NCBI RefSeq assembly: GCF_001957125.1
Contig: NZ_MPHJ01000001.1
Location: 30,634-94,633, forward strand
Direction of reading: 5' to 3'
DNA length: 64,000 nucleotides
Source: Shewanella sp. UCD-KL12
GTDB lineage: Bacteria > Pseudomonadota > Gammaproteobacteria > Enterobacterales > Shewanellaceae
Positions 47,419 through 56,705 of the stretch are shown in pieces. The notes below the pieces were generated by a model, which saw nothing but the letters and a program-made list of their open reading frames with translations, was not told the origin of the DNA and ran no database searches. Position 1 is the first letter of the stretch. The number at the start of each line of letters is the position of its first letter. The translations under genes were made by a program, and so were the position numbers.

Positions 47419-48300
47419 TTAAAACCTATAGGCTGTGCCAACAAAAAAGGTACTGGTATAATCTTCATTAAGCAGTGGACTTGCAACTATTTCGTCAGCA
47501 ATTTGCGTGTATCTGGCAAGAAACAGTAATTTCCAATGATCGGAAAGCACATAATGACTCGTGAGCTCTATCCCCGTATTGAGCGCAGACTCCGCTTTGT
47601 AGTTTTCGCTCCAATACGCATTCTCTGAAGGCCGAATACCGTAATAATAGTCAACAACCTCTTCACTCTTCCAGTCGAAGACAAGCGCTAATTCAAAGTT
47701 CCACTCATCTATAGCAAGGTTATAAAGCCACTTTAATGATGCTTCAGTACCTTGGTGAACATTGAGAAGATCATGTGTCAAAGAGAGATTAACTATGCCT
47801 ACTCGCGTATAAATATAGGCTTCAACGCCACCAAGGTAGGTAAAGTTACGGCTTCCCAGTTCATCGATATTCAGTGTCGTTGGCTCTTCGCCCATCAATG
47901 TTGGTTGAATCGATCTTGATAAGACGCCGGGCTCGAATTTATTCGTGCTTGTAAGAAATATGTTAGAGGGATCCCAACGATGAAAGAAAGCACTGTCAGT
48001 ACTAAAGCTGGTGGTCAGGTTTATGGTATATCTTTCATCTTCGGCTAAGGTGTAACCGATATTACCGTTGTCGAAATACCAAGAATCACCGTAATAAGCA
48101 AAGGTCGGAGCTAAATAGATAGGAATATCATCATAATCTTTAAGAGGATTACTGCGAGAGCCGTAGCCGAATGCTAGGCCTACATCCCATCTGCCGATTT
48201 CGATACACTCATATTCAGTGCCGCAAGAGTCGACAGTGTCTGCCCAAGCAAAAAGGGGAAATAGGATGCATGTTAGCAGTATTGCTCTAAGCTTTTTCAT
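47419..48300 (-). CDS. MipA/OmpV-family outer-membrane protein
   Basis: The 293-residue protein has a signal peptide (about 1-20, LFPLFAWA) and then the MipA/OmpV form: GRWDVGLAFGYGSRSNPL, DIPIYLAPTFAYYGDSWYF and DNGNIGYTLAEDE at the N-terminal end, with a terminal aromatic (GTAYRF) typical of barrels. MipA proteins bind the murein synthase/hydrolase complex in E. coli; OmpV relatives are barrels with stress links. It is the first gene of the four-gene unit mipA-DUF3019-regulator-kinase. Confidence 0.88.
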   Translation of the reverse strand: MKKLRAILLTCILFPLFAWADTVDSCGTEYECIEIGRWDVGLAFGYGSRSNPLKDYDDIPIYLAPTFAYYGDSWYFDNGNIGYTLAEDERYTINLTTSFSTDSAFFHRWDPSNIFLTSTNKFEPGVLSRSIQPTLMGEEPTTLNIDELGSRNFTYLGGVEAYIYTRVGIVNLSLTHDLLNVHQGTEASLKWLYNLAIDEWNFELALVFDWKSEEVVDYYYGIRPSENAYWSENYKAESALNTGIELTSHYVLSDHWKLLFLARYTQIADEIVASPLLNEDYTSTFFVGTAYRF

Positions 48301-48657
48301 GTTGCCCGTTTATATACTCATCACAGAATTAACATAATAAGTAACAGAGTATCATCTGTGGTTCGTTTAGGTAGTTTTTTAACGCTAACTGATGCAAAAT
48401 GATACAGCGGCGCTTCATTTGTGGGGGTAGTGTTTACACGAACACCTGTTGTGAAAACAGTTTTTATGTATTTTGTTGCGGTCGTGTTTTGTCCCTGTTT
48501 CTATCTCGTGTGTTCAACCTATCTCAGAGTCCGTATTAAGCAGTCGTTTCGGACAGCTCTCATTGATTACTCAACAATCTCTTCGAAATGCTCACAAACA
48601 TAGCTGCACTTCAAAGATGATGAGTCGTTCACTGCACACCTAAAGCGTGCTTTGGAC
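48301..48657. other. Non-coding stretch between two signalling operons
   Basis: About 350 bases hold no convincing gene. A 60-codon frame on the plus strand starting at 48421 has a hydrophobic centre but no ribosome site. The region should contain the mipA promoter and the 3' end of the phosphorelay unit; no clear terminator hairpin was seen for the latter. Confidence 0.4.
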
Positions 48658-49872
48658 TTAAATCGCTGTTTTATGTACAGCTTCTAAAATTTCATTTTTG
48701 GTTGATGGCTTTAAAATATATCCTTGCAGGCCTTGTTCGGCCCACTTTTTAATGAGTTCTTTATTTTTATTACCTGTTAATGCAATTACAGGTACTTCTT
48801 CGCCACCATTAATGGTCTTTATCTGCTTGGTGGTATTGATACCATCAAGGTTTGGCATAAATAGATCCATCAAAATTAATGAATATTGGTTAGCGCGTAT
48901 TTTTTTCAGAGCACTGAGTCCATCTCCTACATCATCAACTTGATAGTCTTCTTTAGCTAACACTCTGACTAACATATCTCGGTAAATTTGATTATCTTCG
49001 ACGACGAGTATTCTTTTCGCCTTATTTTCACTATCGCTGGCTTTAGTGGCTTTATCTATTACGCTGTTCTCACCTGTTATTGCTTCTGCAATTGTTGCGG
49101 CGCTAGGGAGTTTTACACTGTTTAATTCAATGGCTTTACTTTCTAGTTCTTTAAGCCCAATTTGCTTAGATAACAGCTGCTGTATCATGTCATCTAGGCC
49201 TGTTTTTATATTTGTCTCAAGTTCTGCAAGAAGTGGTTCAATGTGTGTCTTATTTATCTTCTCTATCATTGCTTTGGATGTGATTTTAGTCGTTTTAGTA
49301 TCTTCTATTAGGTTAGTTTGAGAGTCCGTAATATCTTGTTTGCACTTAGCTATTGAATCTAATAAAGACTGTTTACACTGACCTCCAGAGTCAATGAGGC
49401 TCGCTAACTCATCGTTGACATATTCAAATTGCTCATCATTTAACCCTCTATACTGCTCTGCTGATTGGCTGACCATCAATCCATTGTGGACAATCATTTT
49501 TAGACGAAATTTTTCATAAAGTGGTTGATAAACAAAGTAGTTGTCGAATAAACCTTTGATACAACTTCTGAAAGCGACTCCTGACTCTCTGTTCTTGCAT
49601 AGCAGAATGCCGTAGTGAGGGTAGTTTAAGTGTGTGTCTTGAATGAGTTTCGTATATAGCTCGATGCTTCTTTGAACACTTGAGAGTGCAAATAGGATCA
49701 CTGATGGTTTAATTATTTTGATTTTTTCACCGATCTCGCTGTTGAGCAGCACAGTTCGATATTCATCGACTTGATCGGCAATAATACTTGCAGCGCCAAG
49801 AATATCATCTTCATTTTCATAGATCATGATCACCTTAGGCTGCCGGCAAGCAATTTTGACGTTATTTTTCAT
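48658..49872 (-). CDS. Response regulator with degenerate N-terminal and intact C-terminal receiver domains
   Basis: The 404-residue protein has, at residues 12-130, a receiver-like fold (VIMIYENEDDILGAASII...ILFALSSVQ) in which the phospho-Asp position is not obvious. Residues 150-280 are helical and probably coiled-coil. Residues 287-404 are an intact receiver (RILVVEDNQIYRDMLVRVLA, phospho-Asp in LILMDLFMPNLDGINT, Lys in YILKPSTKNE). There is no DNA-binding or enzyme domain, so the output is probably protein-protein contact. It overlaps the Hpt gene by 11 bases. Confidence 0.85.
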   Translation of the reverse strand: MKNNVKIACRQPKVIMIYENEDDILGAASIIADQVDEYRTVLLNSEIGEKIKIIKPSVILFALSSVQRSIELYTKLIQDTHLNYPHYGILLCKNRESGVAFRSCIKGLFDNYFVYQPLYEKFRLKMIVHNGLMVSQSAEQYRGLNDEQFEYVNDELASLIDSGGQCKQSLLDSIAKCKQDITDSQTNLIEDTKTTKITSKAMIEKINKTHIEPLLAELETNIKTGLDDMIQQLLSKQIGLKELESKAIELNSVKLPSAATIAEAITGENSVIDKATKASDSENKAKRILVVEDNQIYRDMLVRVLAKEDYQVDDVGDGLSALKKIRANQYSLILMDLFMPNLDGINTTKQIKTINGGEEVPVIALTGNKNKELIKKWAEQGLQGYILKPSTKNEILEAVHKTAI

Positions 49873-50209
49873 TAGCTATTACCCCATGTATCTGCTGTAA
49901 GGCAACTTTAATATTTAAGATAAGCTCTCTGCATTCAGGTTTATTGAGCTCATTTCCTGACTCTTCTAATGTTTGTAACAGGTGTGATACTTGCTCGGCT
50001 CCGACCGCTTTTGCAGAGGTTTTGAGAAAGTGAGCTTCCTCTTTGATATCACTGAATTTACTTCTGTTATAGAGATCTGCAATTTTTTGCAAAGAGGATT
50101 TTGCCTGCTTTAAAAAATCAATCTCAAACTGTCTTATTAGCTCAGGTTCATCTCCAATGAGCTCAATCATGACATTTCGATTTAAGATCTGTTGATTCCC
50201 TTCATTCAT
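49862..50209 (-). CDS. Histidine phosphotransfer (Hpt) protein
   Basis: The 115-residue four-helix phosphotransfer protein has the His motif EEAHFLKTSAKAVGAEQVSH, where His and Lys are in the normal spacing (HxLK) although the usual Gly-Ser-Ala reads Thr-Ser-Ala. It has no other domain. Lying between the hybrid kinase (72 bases upstream) and the terminal regulator (11-base overlap), it should carry phosphate between them. Confidence 0.87.
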   Translation of the reverse strand: MNEGNQQILNRNVMIELIGDEPELIRQFEIDFLKQAKSSLQKIADLYNRSKFSDIKEEAHFLKTSAKAVGAEQVSHLLQTLEESGNELNKPECRELILNIKVALQQIHGVIANEK

Positions 50210-50281
50210 ATCTATCCCACCTGTCTATTCCTTTAGCTTTCTCGTCAAATAGCACGAGTAAAAAAGTGCGTGCTTGTTAGT

Positions 50282-53077
50282 TTAAATATCATATTCCTCA
50301 TGAAACTCTGTGGCAGCAGAGCGCTGTAAATACCATTTGTTCATCACTTTTTTTAGGTCTTTAAGTACTATAGGTTTACTGACAAAGTCATTCATACCCG
50401 TGGAGTAACAATGCTCTGCGTCACCAGCCATTGCTGCACCTGTTATGGCCACAATTGGAATAGACTCTTTGTTTTGTTCCTGCTCAATTCCCCTAATTTT
50501 TTTTGTCATGTGGTAGCCATCAAGATTTGGCATATGGCAGTCAGTTAAGATAATTTTATAGTCTGCTGACAGCCACCTTTCAATACCATGCACCCCATCA
50601 TCAGCTAGATCACACTGGTAGCCTAAAGCGGCGAGTTGCTTAGCAATCAACTTTTGGTTTAATGGGTTATCTTCTACCACGAGAATGTCACTTAGCGACT
50701 GGCAATTTGCTGAATTCGGAGAGGTTGGGGGGAGGGTATCTGTCTCTAACTCATCGAGATCTAAACAGAGCTCTTTGTCGATAACCTTCTTTAGGGATGC
50801 AATCAGCTGACAACGGGTCATAGGTTCTATTGATATTAAAGTCGCTTGTGGCATGAGCTTTCTTGCTTGGCTCATTTGAGAAGCATCAACACCAATTATA
50901 AGGTTAGGGGATTGCTGGTAGCTCTGGTAGATATCGATGAGTGATTGTTGATGACGTTCAATATCATTAACTAACAAGAGTACGGCATCACTAGAGCTGA
51001 CCGTTGAGCTGATATTATCAATCTTAGATACAGTAACTATCGCTTTTTCACTCTCGAGATGTCGTTTAATATTGAGCTGGCGTTGATCGGCCTGCTTCTC
51101 GAGTTGAACGATGGCAATTTTGGAGGCACTAAGGTGGTAACTGTCATCTGGTTGCGGAGTCTTTGAATACCAGAAAGGTAGCTCAACACGAAATGTTGAA
51201 CCCACCTCTGGTGAGCTTGAAAGTTCAATCGCCCCCCCCATTAAATTGGTTAGCTTACCGCATATGGCCAGACCTAGGCCTGTGCCACCGTATTTTCTAG
51301 TGGTAGAACGCTGGGCTTGTGTGAATGGGGTAAAGAGTTTTTTTTGTGTCTGTTTATCAATACCTATTCCGTTATCTGAGATGCTGAACGCGATGCGATA
51401 GACGATATTATTGTGTTCAACGACTTCAGCCTTTAGCCTGACTTGGCCTCTTTTATTGCTATCTGTGGAGGTGAACTTTATAGCGTTACCAAGCAAGTTA
51501 AACAGTATCTGCCTGACTCTAAGGGCATCCCCTTCCATAAACCTTGGAATGTTAGGATCCTCTTCAATATGCAGTGAAATTTGCTTCTTATTGGCTACTG
51601 GCAGAAATATTTTTACAACATTATCTATGGTTTCAGCAATGGAGTAATCCCGCTCCTCTAGTTGTATTTTCCCTGCCTCAATTTTATTGATGTCGAGTAT
51701 GTCGTTAAGAATGGCAATTAAATTATTTGCCGATGTGGCTGCAGTTTCAATGAGCTCAGTAGATTCTGGTGTCTGTTTGGATAAGGTGAGTAAGTCTAAA
51801 GAGCCGAGAACGGCATTCATTGGCGTTCTTAATTCATGGCTCATCATGGAAAGAAACTCACTCTTGGTCTGATTGGCTTGTTCGGCTCTCTCTTTTGCTT
51901 GTTGCAGCTCTAAAGTTCTGAGGTTTACTCTCTCCTCGAGCTCATTATTGATCTCTTCTAGCTCTTTTTGAGCGACAAATATAGGCGATTGGTCAATACA
52001 GACCCCATCAATTCTAGATATATTATTTTTTCTATCTTTGCCTACCTTGCCTTTTCCCAGAATGTATTTGACCTCTCCATCAGGCAGGATTGTACGGTAC
52101 TGCATACTGAAGGGGGTGCCAGTCGTTAGCGAATGCTCGACAGCGGCTAAAACTTCTTCAGAGTCTTGTGGATGAAGCCGGTCTACCCATCTTTGTAAGT
52201 TACCAATATCTTCAGGGTTAAGCGCAAACATATCATTAGCTCTTTCATCCCAGTTCCATTTCCATACTTGCTCAGTATCTAGCTCTGCACGCCAGTTTCC
52301 TATATTACCGGCATCGAGAGCCAACACTTTTGATTCAATAGCATCTCGGAGTGCTAAATCGTTTTCTTTCTCCTCTGTGCAATCAATTAGTGAACCAGTA
52401 ATCGTTAATAGCTCACCATCTGAGAGAAATGCTTCACTGTTGAGTTTGTACCAGTGCTCTTTCCCTTCCTTAAAAATTCGATACTCAAAATTGATCTGAG
52501 AGCCTGGAGTGATATCTTTTTCATTTAATTGATTAAATTTATAACGATCTTTTTCGACGGCTAATGCTTTAAATTGTTGCCAGCAGAGTTGAGTATCAAG
52601 TTTTACACCAATGAGGGATTTTAATTTTAAGGAGAAATAACTGCGTGCTGATTGCGGGGTATATTCCCAAGTCCCTATATCGGCTCCTTTCATTGCGTGG
52701 TTTAATCTATGCAGCTTATTCCTGATTAAGTTGCTTTTTATCTGAGATTCGTGACAGGTGTTCACGGCTAAACAGTATTCATCGGGAGAGCTTAAGCTTG
52801 CACTGATTGCTACGTTAACGCTGTATTTGTTTGGGCCTAAAATTAAGTATGAGAGAAAGTTATCTTGATTAACGAGGTGCTGTAAAAAAATACGATGACA
52901 TGACTTAGCTTCAATATCGAAAAAATTAAAGATTGTATGCGCCATCATATCGTTTAAAGAGGCATCAGAAGTATGGAATGTCTCTGTGAAACATTGATTT
53001 ATAAAAACAATTCCACCGAGTCTATTACACACTAAAATGGGAAAAGGAGTCGCATTCAATGCTGAGTAATCGTACAT
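50282..53077 (-). CDS. Hybrid sensor histidine kinase with PAS domains
   Basis: The 931-residue soluble protein has three PAS-like domains (about 5-115, 130-240, 255-370), then a coiled coil (370-405). HisKA has His414 in SMMSHELRTPMNAVLGSL, and the HATPase has QILFNLLGNAIKFTS, SDNGIGIDKQ and YGGTGLGLAICGKL. A degenerate receiver lies at about 680-790, and an intact receiver follows (DILVVEDNPLNQKLIAKQL, phospho-Asp in IILTDCHMPNLDGYHM). No membrane segment is seen, so the cue is intracellular. With the following Hpt and double-receiver genes it forms a complete relay. Confidence 0.9.
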   Translation of the reverse strand: MYDYSALNATPFPILVCNRLGGIVFINQCFTETFHTSDASLNDMMAHTIFNFFDIEAKSCHRIFLQHLVNQDNFLSYLILGPNKYSVNVAISASLSSPDEYCLAVNTCHESQIKSNLIRNKLHRLNHAMKGADIGTWEYTPQSARSYFSLKLKSLIGVKLDTQLCWQQFKALAVEKDRYKFNQLNEKDITPGSQINFEYRIFKEGKEHWYKLNSEAFLSDGELLTITGSLIDCTEEKENDLALRDAIESKVLALDAGNIGNWRAELDTEQVWKWNWDERANDMFALNPEDIGNLQRWVDRLHPQDSEEVLAAVEHSLTTGTPFSMQYRTILPDGEVKYILGKGKVGKDRKNNISRIDGVCIDQSPIFVAQKELEEINNELEERVNLRTLELQQAKERAEQANQTKSEFLSMMSHELRTPMNAVLGSLDLLTLSKQTPESTELIETAATSANNLIAILNDILDINKIEAGKIQLEERDYSIAETIDNVVKIFLPVANKKQISLHIEEDPNIPRFMEGDALRVRQILFNLLGNAIKFTSTDSNKRGQVRLKAEVVEHNNIVYRIAFSISDNGIGIDKQTQKKLFTPFTQAQRSTTRKYGGTGLGLAICGKLTNLMGGAIELSSSPEVGSTFRVELPFWYSKTPQPDDSYHLSASKIAIVQLEKQADQRQLNIKRHLESEKAIVTVSKIDNISSTVSSSDAVLLLVNDIERHQQSLIDIYQSYQQSPNLIIGVDASQMSQARKLMPQATLISIEPMTRCQLIASLKKVIDKELCLDLDELETDTLPPTSPNSANCQSLSDILVVEDNPLNQKLIAKQLAALGYQCDLADDGVHGIERWLSADYKIILTDCHMPNLDGYHMTKKIRGIEQEQNKESIPIVAITGAAMAGDAEHCYSTGMNDFVSKPIVLKDLKKVMNKWYLQRSAATEFHEEYDI

Positions 53078-53274
53078 ATCCTTTTGTACTCTCTAAAAGT
53101 GGGGCTTATTATGATTAAGCCTAGCCGCTATAAAAAAATTCACCTTGCTATAAGGCATTTTATTTAAATTATCTACCGCTTTTTTGATCTCGATTGATAT
53201 GAAAACCTTTTTACAATCATAAAAAAAAGTGTGTAAAGTTATCTTTTGGGTGTGAATGATTATTGGAGTTTAAT

Positions 53275-53784
53275 ATGGATTTTGAGGTACAAGGAGAGAT
53301 AGAGGTTCGCCATAGTCACGCTGATGATATCGCTGCAATACACGGTATCTACTCACAGCGTTCTTGTTATAGTGGAACCTTACAACATCCATATCCATCG
53401 ATAGCGCTTTGGCAAAAGCGCTTGAGTGACCTTCCTGAAAATAGCCATAGTTTAGTCGCCGTTATTGACAATCAAGTCGTCGGGCAAATTGGTATGGAGG
53501 TGATGTCGAGCCCGAGGCGTAAGCATGTGGCTAATATAGGCATGGGGGTCGATGAAAAATTCCGCGGTCGGGGAGTCGGCGAAGCTATGCTCAAGGCTGT
53601 AATAGAGCTCGCTTATAACTGGTTAGCGATTAGAAGGATTGAGCTGGAGGTTTATACCGATAATCACGCCGCCATTGCCCTTTATAAACGAAATGGCTTT
53701 GTTATTGAGGGGGAAGCTCGAGACTATGCATTTCGTGCTGGTGAATATGTCGATGTCTTTATGATGGCAAGCGTAAAAGATTAA
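53275..53784 (+). CDS. GNAT acetyltransferase, YhhY/AaaT-like
   Basis: The 169-residue protein has acetyl-CoA site GVDEKFRGRGVGEAMLKAVI and the C-terminal AIALYKRNGFVIEGEARDYA. The alignment to E. coli YhhY (an L-amino acid N-acetyltransferase) runs throughout, including the TLQHPYPS and RKHVANIGMGV regions. The likely substrate is an amino acid such as Phe or Met, by analogy. Start: ATG 53275 with GGAG six bases upstream; a TTG 12 bases earlier is open in frame. Confidence 0.85.
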   Translation: MDFEVQGEIEVRHSHADDIAAIHGIYSQRSCYSGTLQHPYPSIALWQKRLSDLPENSHSLVAVIDNQVVGQIGMEVMSSPRRKHVANIGMGVDEKFRGRGVGEAMLKAVIELAYNWLAIRRIELEVYTDNHAAIALYKRNGFVIEGEARDYAFRAGEYVDVFMMASVKD

Positions 53785-53876
53785 CTCTCAAAGAGCATAT
53801 TCAGCGCTAATGCTCAGAGTATTAGCTGATTGAAATGTTCAGCATAAGCAATTGCTTTAGCTCACCAGAAATGAGC

Positions 53877-53902
53877 AAGGGCTCAGCTTTAACTGAGTCC
53901 TT
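53877..53902. terminator. Stem-loop between convergent genes
   Basis: AAGGGCTCAG/CTGAGTCCTT, a 10-bp stem with one G-U pair and a six-base loop, just past the minus-strand YcxB-like gene. No T-tract. Confidence 0.5.
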
Positions 53903-53909
53903 GTACCGT

Positions 53910-54386
53910 CTAAGAGCCAGACTTTTCTATAATAAAATCGATAGCTTCACTGTTGAGAGGGCGCTTCGAAAGGTAACTGGTTCCTCCCGAGTGTTTAATC
54001 AAGAAGCCCTGTTTAGTGACAGTGATTTCATTGGTGTCATGCCAATTAATCTTACTGTCGACATAGAGAGAGTGAGTTATCACTCCCTCTTCATTGACAG
54101 TTAGGCTGACTTCATTACCTGCCGCCTTGCTCATCATCTGACGCCACAGCCACCACGTTTTTTTAAATTTGACGTGAAATGCCTCTAAAACGCCTAAGCC
54201 TACGAGAAACCAGGATGCATAAGCGTTTGTATATGTGAGTAGCAATGCAACGCCTATCAGGAAGAAGCCGATTGCCTTGGCATAGGCTTTTACTGAAAAA
54301 TCGAGGGTCACAGACTCATCGAAACATTCATTGAAATGCTGTTTATCTAAAATGTAGTTGGTGGTGTAGCTAAATGGCTCTTTCAT
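53910..54386 (-). CDS. YcxB-like membrane protein
   Basis: The 158-residue protein has a polar N-terminal 30 residues, two transmembrane segments (about 37-53 and 57-70) and a soluble C-terminal domain (SLTVNEEGVITHSLYVDSKINW, then ITVTKQGFLIKH) resembling the YcxB C-terminal domain. The function of this family is unknown. It is a single gene with no visible partner. Confidence 0.7.
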   Translation of the reverse strand: MKEPFSYTTNYILDKQHFNECFDESVTLDFSVKAYAKAIGFFLIGVALLLTYTNAYASWFLVGLGVLEAFHVKFKKTWWLWRQMMSKAAGNEVSLTVNEEGVITHSLYVDSKINWHDTNEITVTKQGFLIKHSGGTSYLSKRPLNSEAIDFIIEKSGS

Positions 54387-54520
54387 TAATTCATTGTGGC
54401 TGTGATTGTAATTTTCCCTAGTTTAACGGATAAACAGAGTTTTCAGCTATTCAATCTAGGTAATTTGTGCAGATGCTGGCTAAACTTAAAATCAGATTAT
54501 GGTATTTAAGAGAAAAGCTA

Positions 54521-54817
54521 ATGTCTTGTGTTCCAAAAGGCTATGTAAGCTACAAGTCGACAAAGGTGTTTACCAAAACCTCAACGCCAGCAGCGCTGCT
54601 TGAACCTCATATCACTAAGCCAGGGTTTTACGAGCAGGTCCATGTTTTACATGGAGAGCTGGCATTTTATGGTTATTGCGATAATCATACAAAAACAGAT
54701 AAGCAGGTAAGAGTTAAACAGAATGAAACCGCCATATCCCACCCCTATTACTGGCATAGAATAGAGCCTCTAACTGATGACACCGAGTTTGAAATTCATT
54801 TTTTTAAGAAGGTTTAG
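54521..54817 (+). CDS. DUF1971 (YeaR/TehB N-terminal-like) cupin-type protein
   Basis: The 98-residue protein includes KGYVSYKSTKVFTKTSTPAALLE, seen here as YVSYKSTKVF and TSTPAALLEPH, then VLHGELAFYGY and PYYWHRIEPLTDDTEFEIHFF. The match to E. coli YeaR is clear in the WHxIEPLTDDTxFxIxFF end, a conserved small cupin. YeaR is nitrate/nitrite induced and DUF1971 is linked to tellurite resistance, but activity is not known. I prefer ATG 54521 because the family begins about there; the frame is open to GTG 54467. Confidence 0.8.
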   Translation: MSCVPKGYVSYKSTKVFTKTSTPAALLEPHITKPGFYEQVHVLHGELAFYGYCDNHTKTDKQVRVKQNETAISHPYYWHRIEPLTDDTEFEIHFFKKV

Positions 54818-55059
54818 TATCTCTAAGTGGGGGAGTGTTTTTTAATCAGCCATTCAGAATGAACTGTGATATGTACAATATACCTGCGGTTAACAATTCT
54901 TAACATGACATTCACAAGGTTAAAAGGTAGAGTGGAAGCTCATCCACAATTCTCGCATCTGATTGTATTGGTGCATTTTTTAATCTAGAAATTTGGCTAA
55001 ACATATATAAAAGTGACTAGCCTAGCAGTATTCAAGGAAGAAACGAGTAAGGAGAAGGT

Positions 55060-55308
55060 ATGTTAATTGGAAGCATAGCCGAACTGTTCTTCTGGTTTTT
55101 CTGGGACCTATTATTGTCTTTTATTTTATATACAACGGGTGCTCTAGTATTAAGGGTTGTTTCATTTGGGCAAGTAAAAAAGCCCCTTTTTGTTCCCCAT
55201 GTATTTAGTAATGAAAAACGTTTGGCAAAGAATGACTTTTTTTCAGCCTATATATCTGGATTCTTTTTCTATTTAATCTTGTTAGCTTTGATTGTCTGGC
55301 TAAAGTAA
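55060..55308 (+). CDS. Small membrane protein, two predicted helices
   Basis: The 82-residue protein has a Trp/Phe-rich first membrane segment (about 5-30, LFFWFFWDLLLSFILYTTGA), a basic cytoplasmic loop with KKPLFVPHVFSNEKRLAKND, and a second hydrophobic segment (64-80). A strong AAGGAGAAGGT precedes the ATG, which supports expression. I do not recognise the family. Confidence 0.65.
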   Translation: MLIGSIAELFFWFFWDLLLSFILYTTGALVLRVVSFGQVKKPLFVPHVFSNEKRLAKNDFFSAYISGFFFYLILLALIVWLK

Positions 55309-55499
55309 TTTTGCTCATAGAAAACAAAGCTGTATCAGCAGATTGATTATACTGTCTACTTAGTTATGTTATCTGTTTTGTGCTTTATGACATGTTAATT
55401 TCTACTTTTGAGTTGTGCTGGCAAGAGGGAAAGATTGAGGTGATCAAGCTCAATACTTTTAAGATAAATAGACTCAAACCTCGGGCTCAAAGCTGCGTG

Positions 55500-55919
55500 C
55501 TATTCATATCGATTTCTCTGTGAGGGGATATCACTCAGGTATTGCACAAATTCCACTTCATATCCATTTGGGTCTAGATAATAAACATTTTTTCTAAACT
55601 CATCGATAGCGCCATCTTTGTCTGCTAAAAATCCAGCCTGAGCTAAACGTTCGATCACTGCATCAATATTACTGGTAACAAAGGCAAAGTGAGCTAAACC
55701 AACCTGGTGACCAGTAAGGTCTCGATTTTGACCGACTCCATCGTCGTTAAAAGTGAGGTATTGATAGTCATCACCAAAATGTACCCAGTTACGTGGCTTT
55801 CCGTGCCATACTCCTTCGCCTCCACCCCTTACTGACCAGTGCGGAAAAGCTGCTTGATAGAATTTTAGCGTCGTTGGGATATCTTCCACTACTAAATTCA
55901 GATGTTCCAGATGTAACAT
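55500..55919 (-). CDS. VOC-family (glyoxalase-fold) protein
   Basis: The 139-residue protein is a single VOC domain made of two beta-alpha-beta3 units: LEHLNLVVEDIPTTLKFYQ, GLAHFAFVTSNIDAVIERL and the end YYLDPNGYEVEFVQYL. Metal-site residues (His in LEHLN, His in LAHFAF, Glu in EVEF) are conserved. Possible roles are dioxygenase, isomerase or antibiotic-binding protein; the substrate is unknown. It lies 76 bases downstream of the FMN reductase gene in the same direction. Confidence 0.85.
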   Translation of the reverse strand: MLHLEHLNLVVEDIPTTLKFYQAAFPHWSVRGGGEGVWHGKPRNWVHFGDDYQYLTFNDDGVGQNRDLTGHQVGLAHFAFVTSNIDAVIERLAQAGFLADKDGAIDEFRKNVYYLDPNGYEVEFVQYLSDIPSQRNRYE

Positions 55920-55995
55920 AACTCACTCCTATTGTTCCTATTAGAACGTGTTTAATTATTTAACTGTTTTCCATTATAGGAAAGCTCATGGTCTT

Positions 55996-56616
55996 CTACA
56001 TGCCGTAGCAATACTCTTGTTGTTTAGGGTATGGGGTGTTCTCATGTCTAGTTCTGATCTCTGCGAGTGCCTCACTGTATTGATTGAGCATATACATGCT
56101 GTAATTAATTCTTTGCCTTAGGTCTTGATCTCTATCCTTTATCACTGGATTGTCTAGCTCGGAAGTGTTGAGCACATCATTTACATTACGAATGATGAGA
56201 TGATCAGGAAGTGCGACGAGTTTATTGTTTTTCAGCGCATTCATGCGTAGCTCTGCAATAGGGTAGGCCCCACTAATCCCACTGACAACTGAGACTAATA
56301 ATGCCGGTTTATGGGCTGTGTCTTGGTTATCACACATCAAAAGAAAGTTTTTCAGTAATGGCGAAGCCATTCCTCCCCACTCTGGAGTGATTAATACCAA
56401 GGCATCTGCACGGCGAACTTTTTGGCTAATAAGTGGCCATGGACTGCTTTGCATTGATTTACTCTCCTGTTCACCATCCCAAAAAGGTAAGTCGTAACGG
56501 CAAAGCTCAATATGGCTTATGTCGTTAAATTCAGATGAATGCTTAGCGATATAGTTAGCCACTTTAGCGCTTTGTGAATTTTCTCTTTGGCTGCCACTGA
56601 CGATGAGTAACTTCAT
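55996..56616 (-). CDS. NADPH-dependent FMN reductase / NAD(P)H oxidoreductase
   Basis: This 206-residue flavodoxin-fold protein has the FMN phosphate loop LIVSGSQRENSQSAKVAN at the N-terminus and the isoalloxazine loop VLITPEWGGMASPLLKNFL around residues 75-95. It is of the SsuE/azoreductase type. It diverges from an HTH regulator across a 138-base region full of inverted repeats, and is followed by the VOC gene, so the three may form a regulated redox unit. Confidence 0.88.
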   Translation of the reverse strand: MKLLIVSGSQRENSQSAKVANYIAKHSSEFNDISHIELCRYDLPFWDGEQESKSMQSSPWPLISQKVRRADALVLITPEWGGMASPLLKNFLLMCDNQDTAHKPALLVSVVSGISGAYPIAELRMNALKNNKLVALPDHLIIRNVNDVLNTSELDNPVIKDRDQDLRQRINYSMYMLNQYSEALAEIRTRHENTPYPKQQEYCYGM

Positions 56617-56650
56617 TTAATAAACCTTTTTCTTTATTAAGTGTTTTGTA

Positions 56651-56705
56651 ATGTAAATGCTTTACATAAGTTTGTAAAGGGTAAAGTAAATAAAAATGTT
56701 TACTT
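56651..56705. promoter_or_regulatory. Cluster of three inverted repeats (TTTAC half-sites)
   Basis: ATGTAAA-TGC-TTTACAT (56651-56667), CTTTACA-N6-TGTAAAG (56660-56679) and AAGTAAA-N8-TTTACTT (56684-56705) lie in the region between the FMN reductase gene and the regulator gene. All use a TTTAC/GTAAA core; the first two share a half-site. This is a strong candidate operator for the adjacent regulator. Confidence 0.6.

Noticed and set aside
48421..48603. 60-codon plus-strand frame with a hydrophobic centre
   Set aside because: Starts with GTG, has no ribosome binding site, and the sequence has no family resemblance; probably chance.
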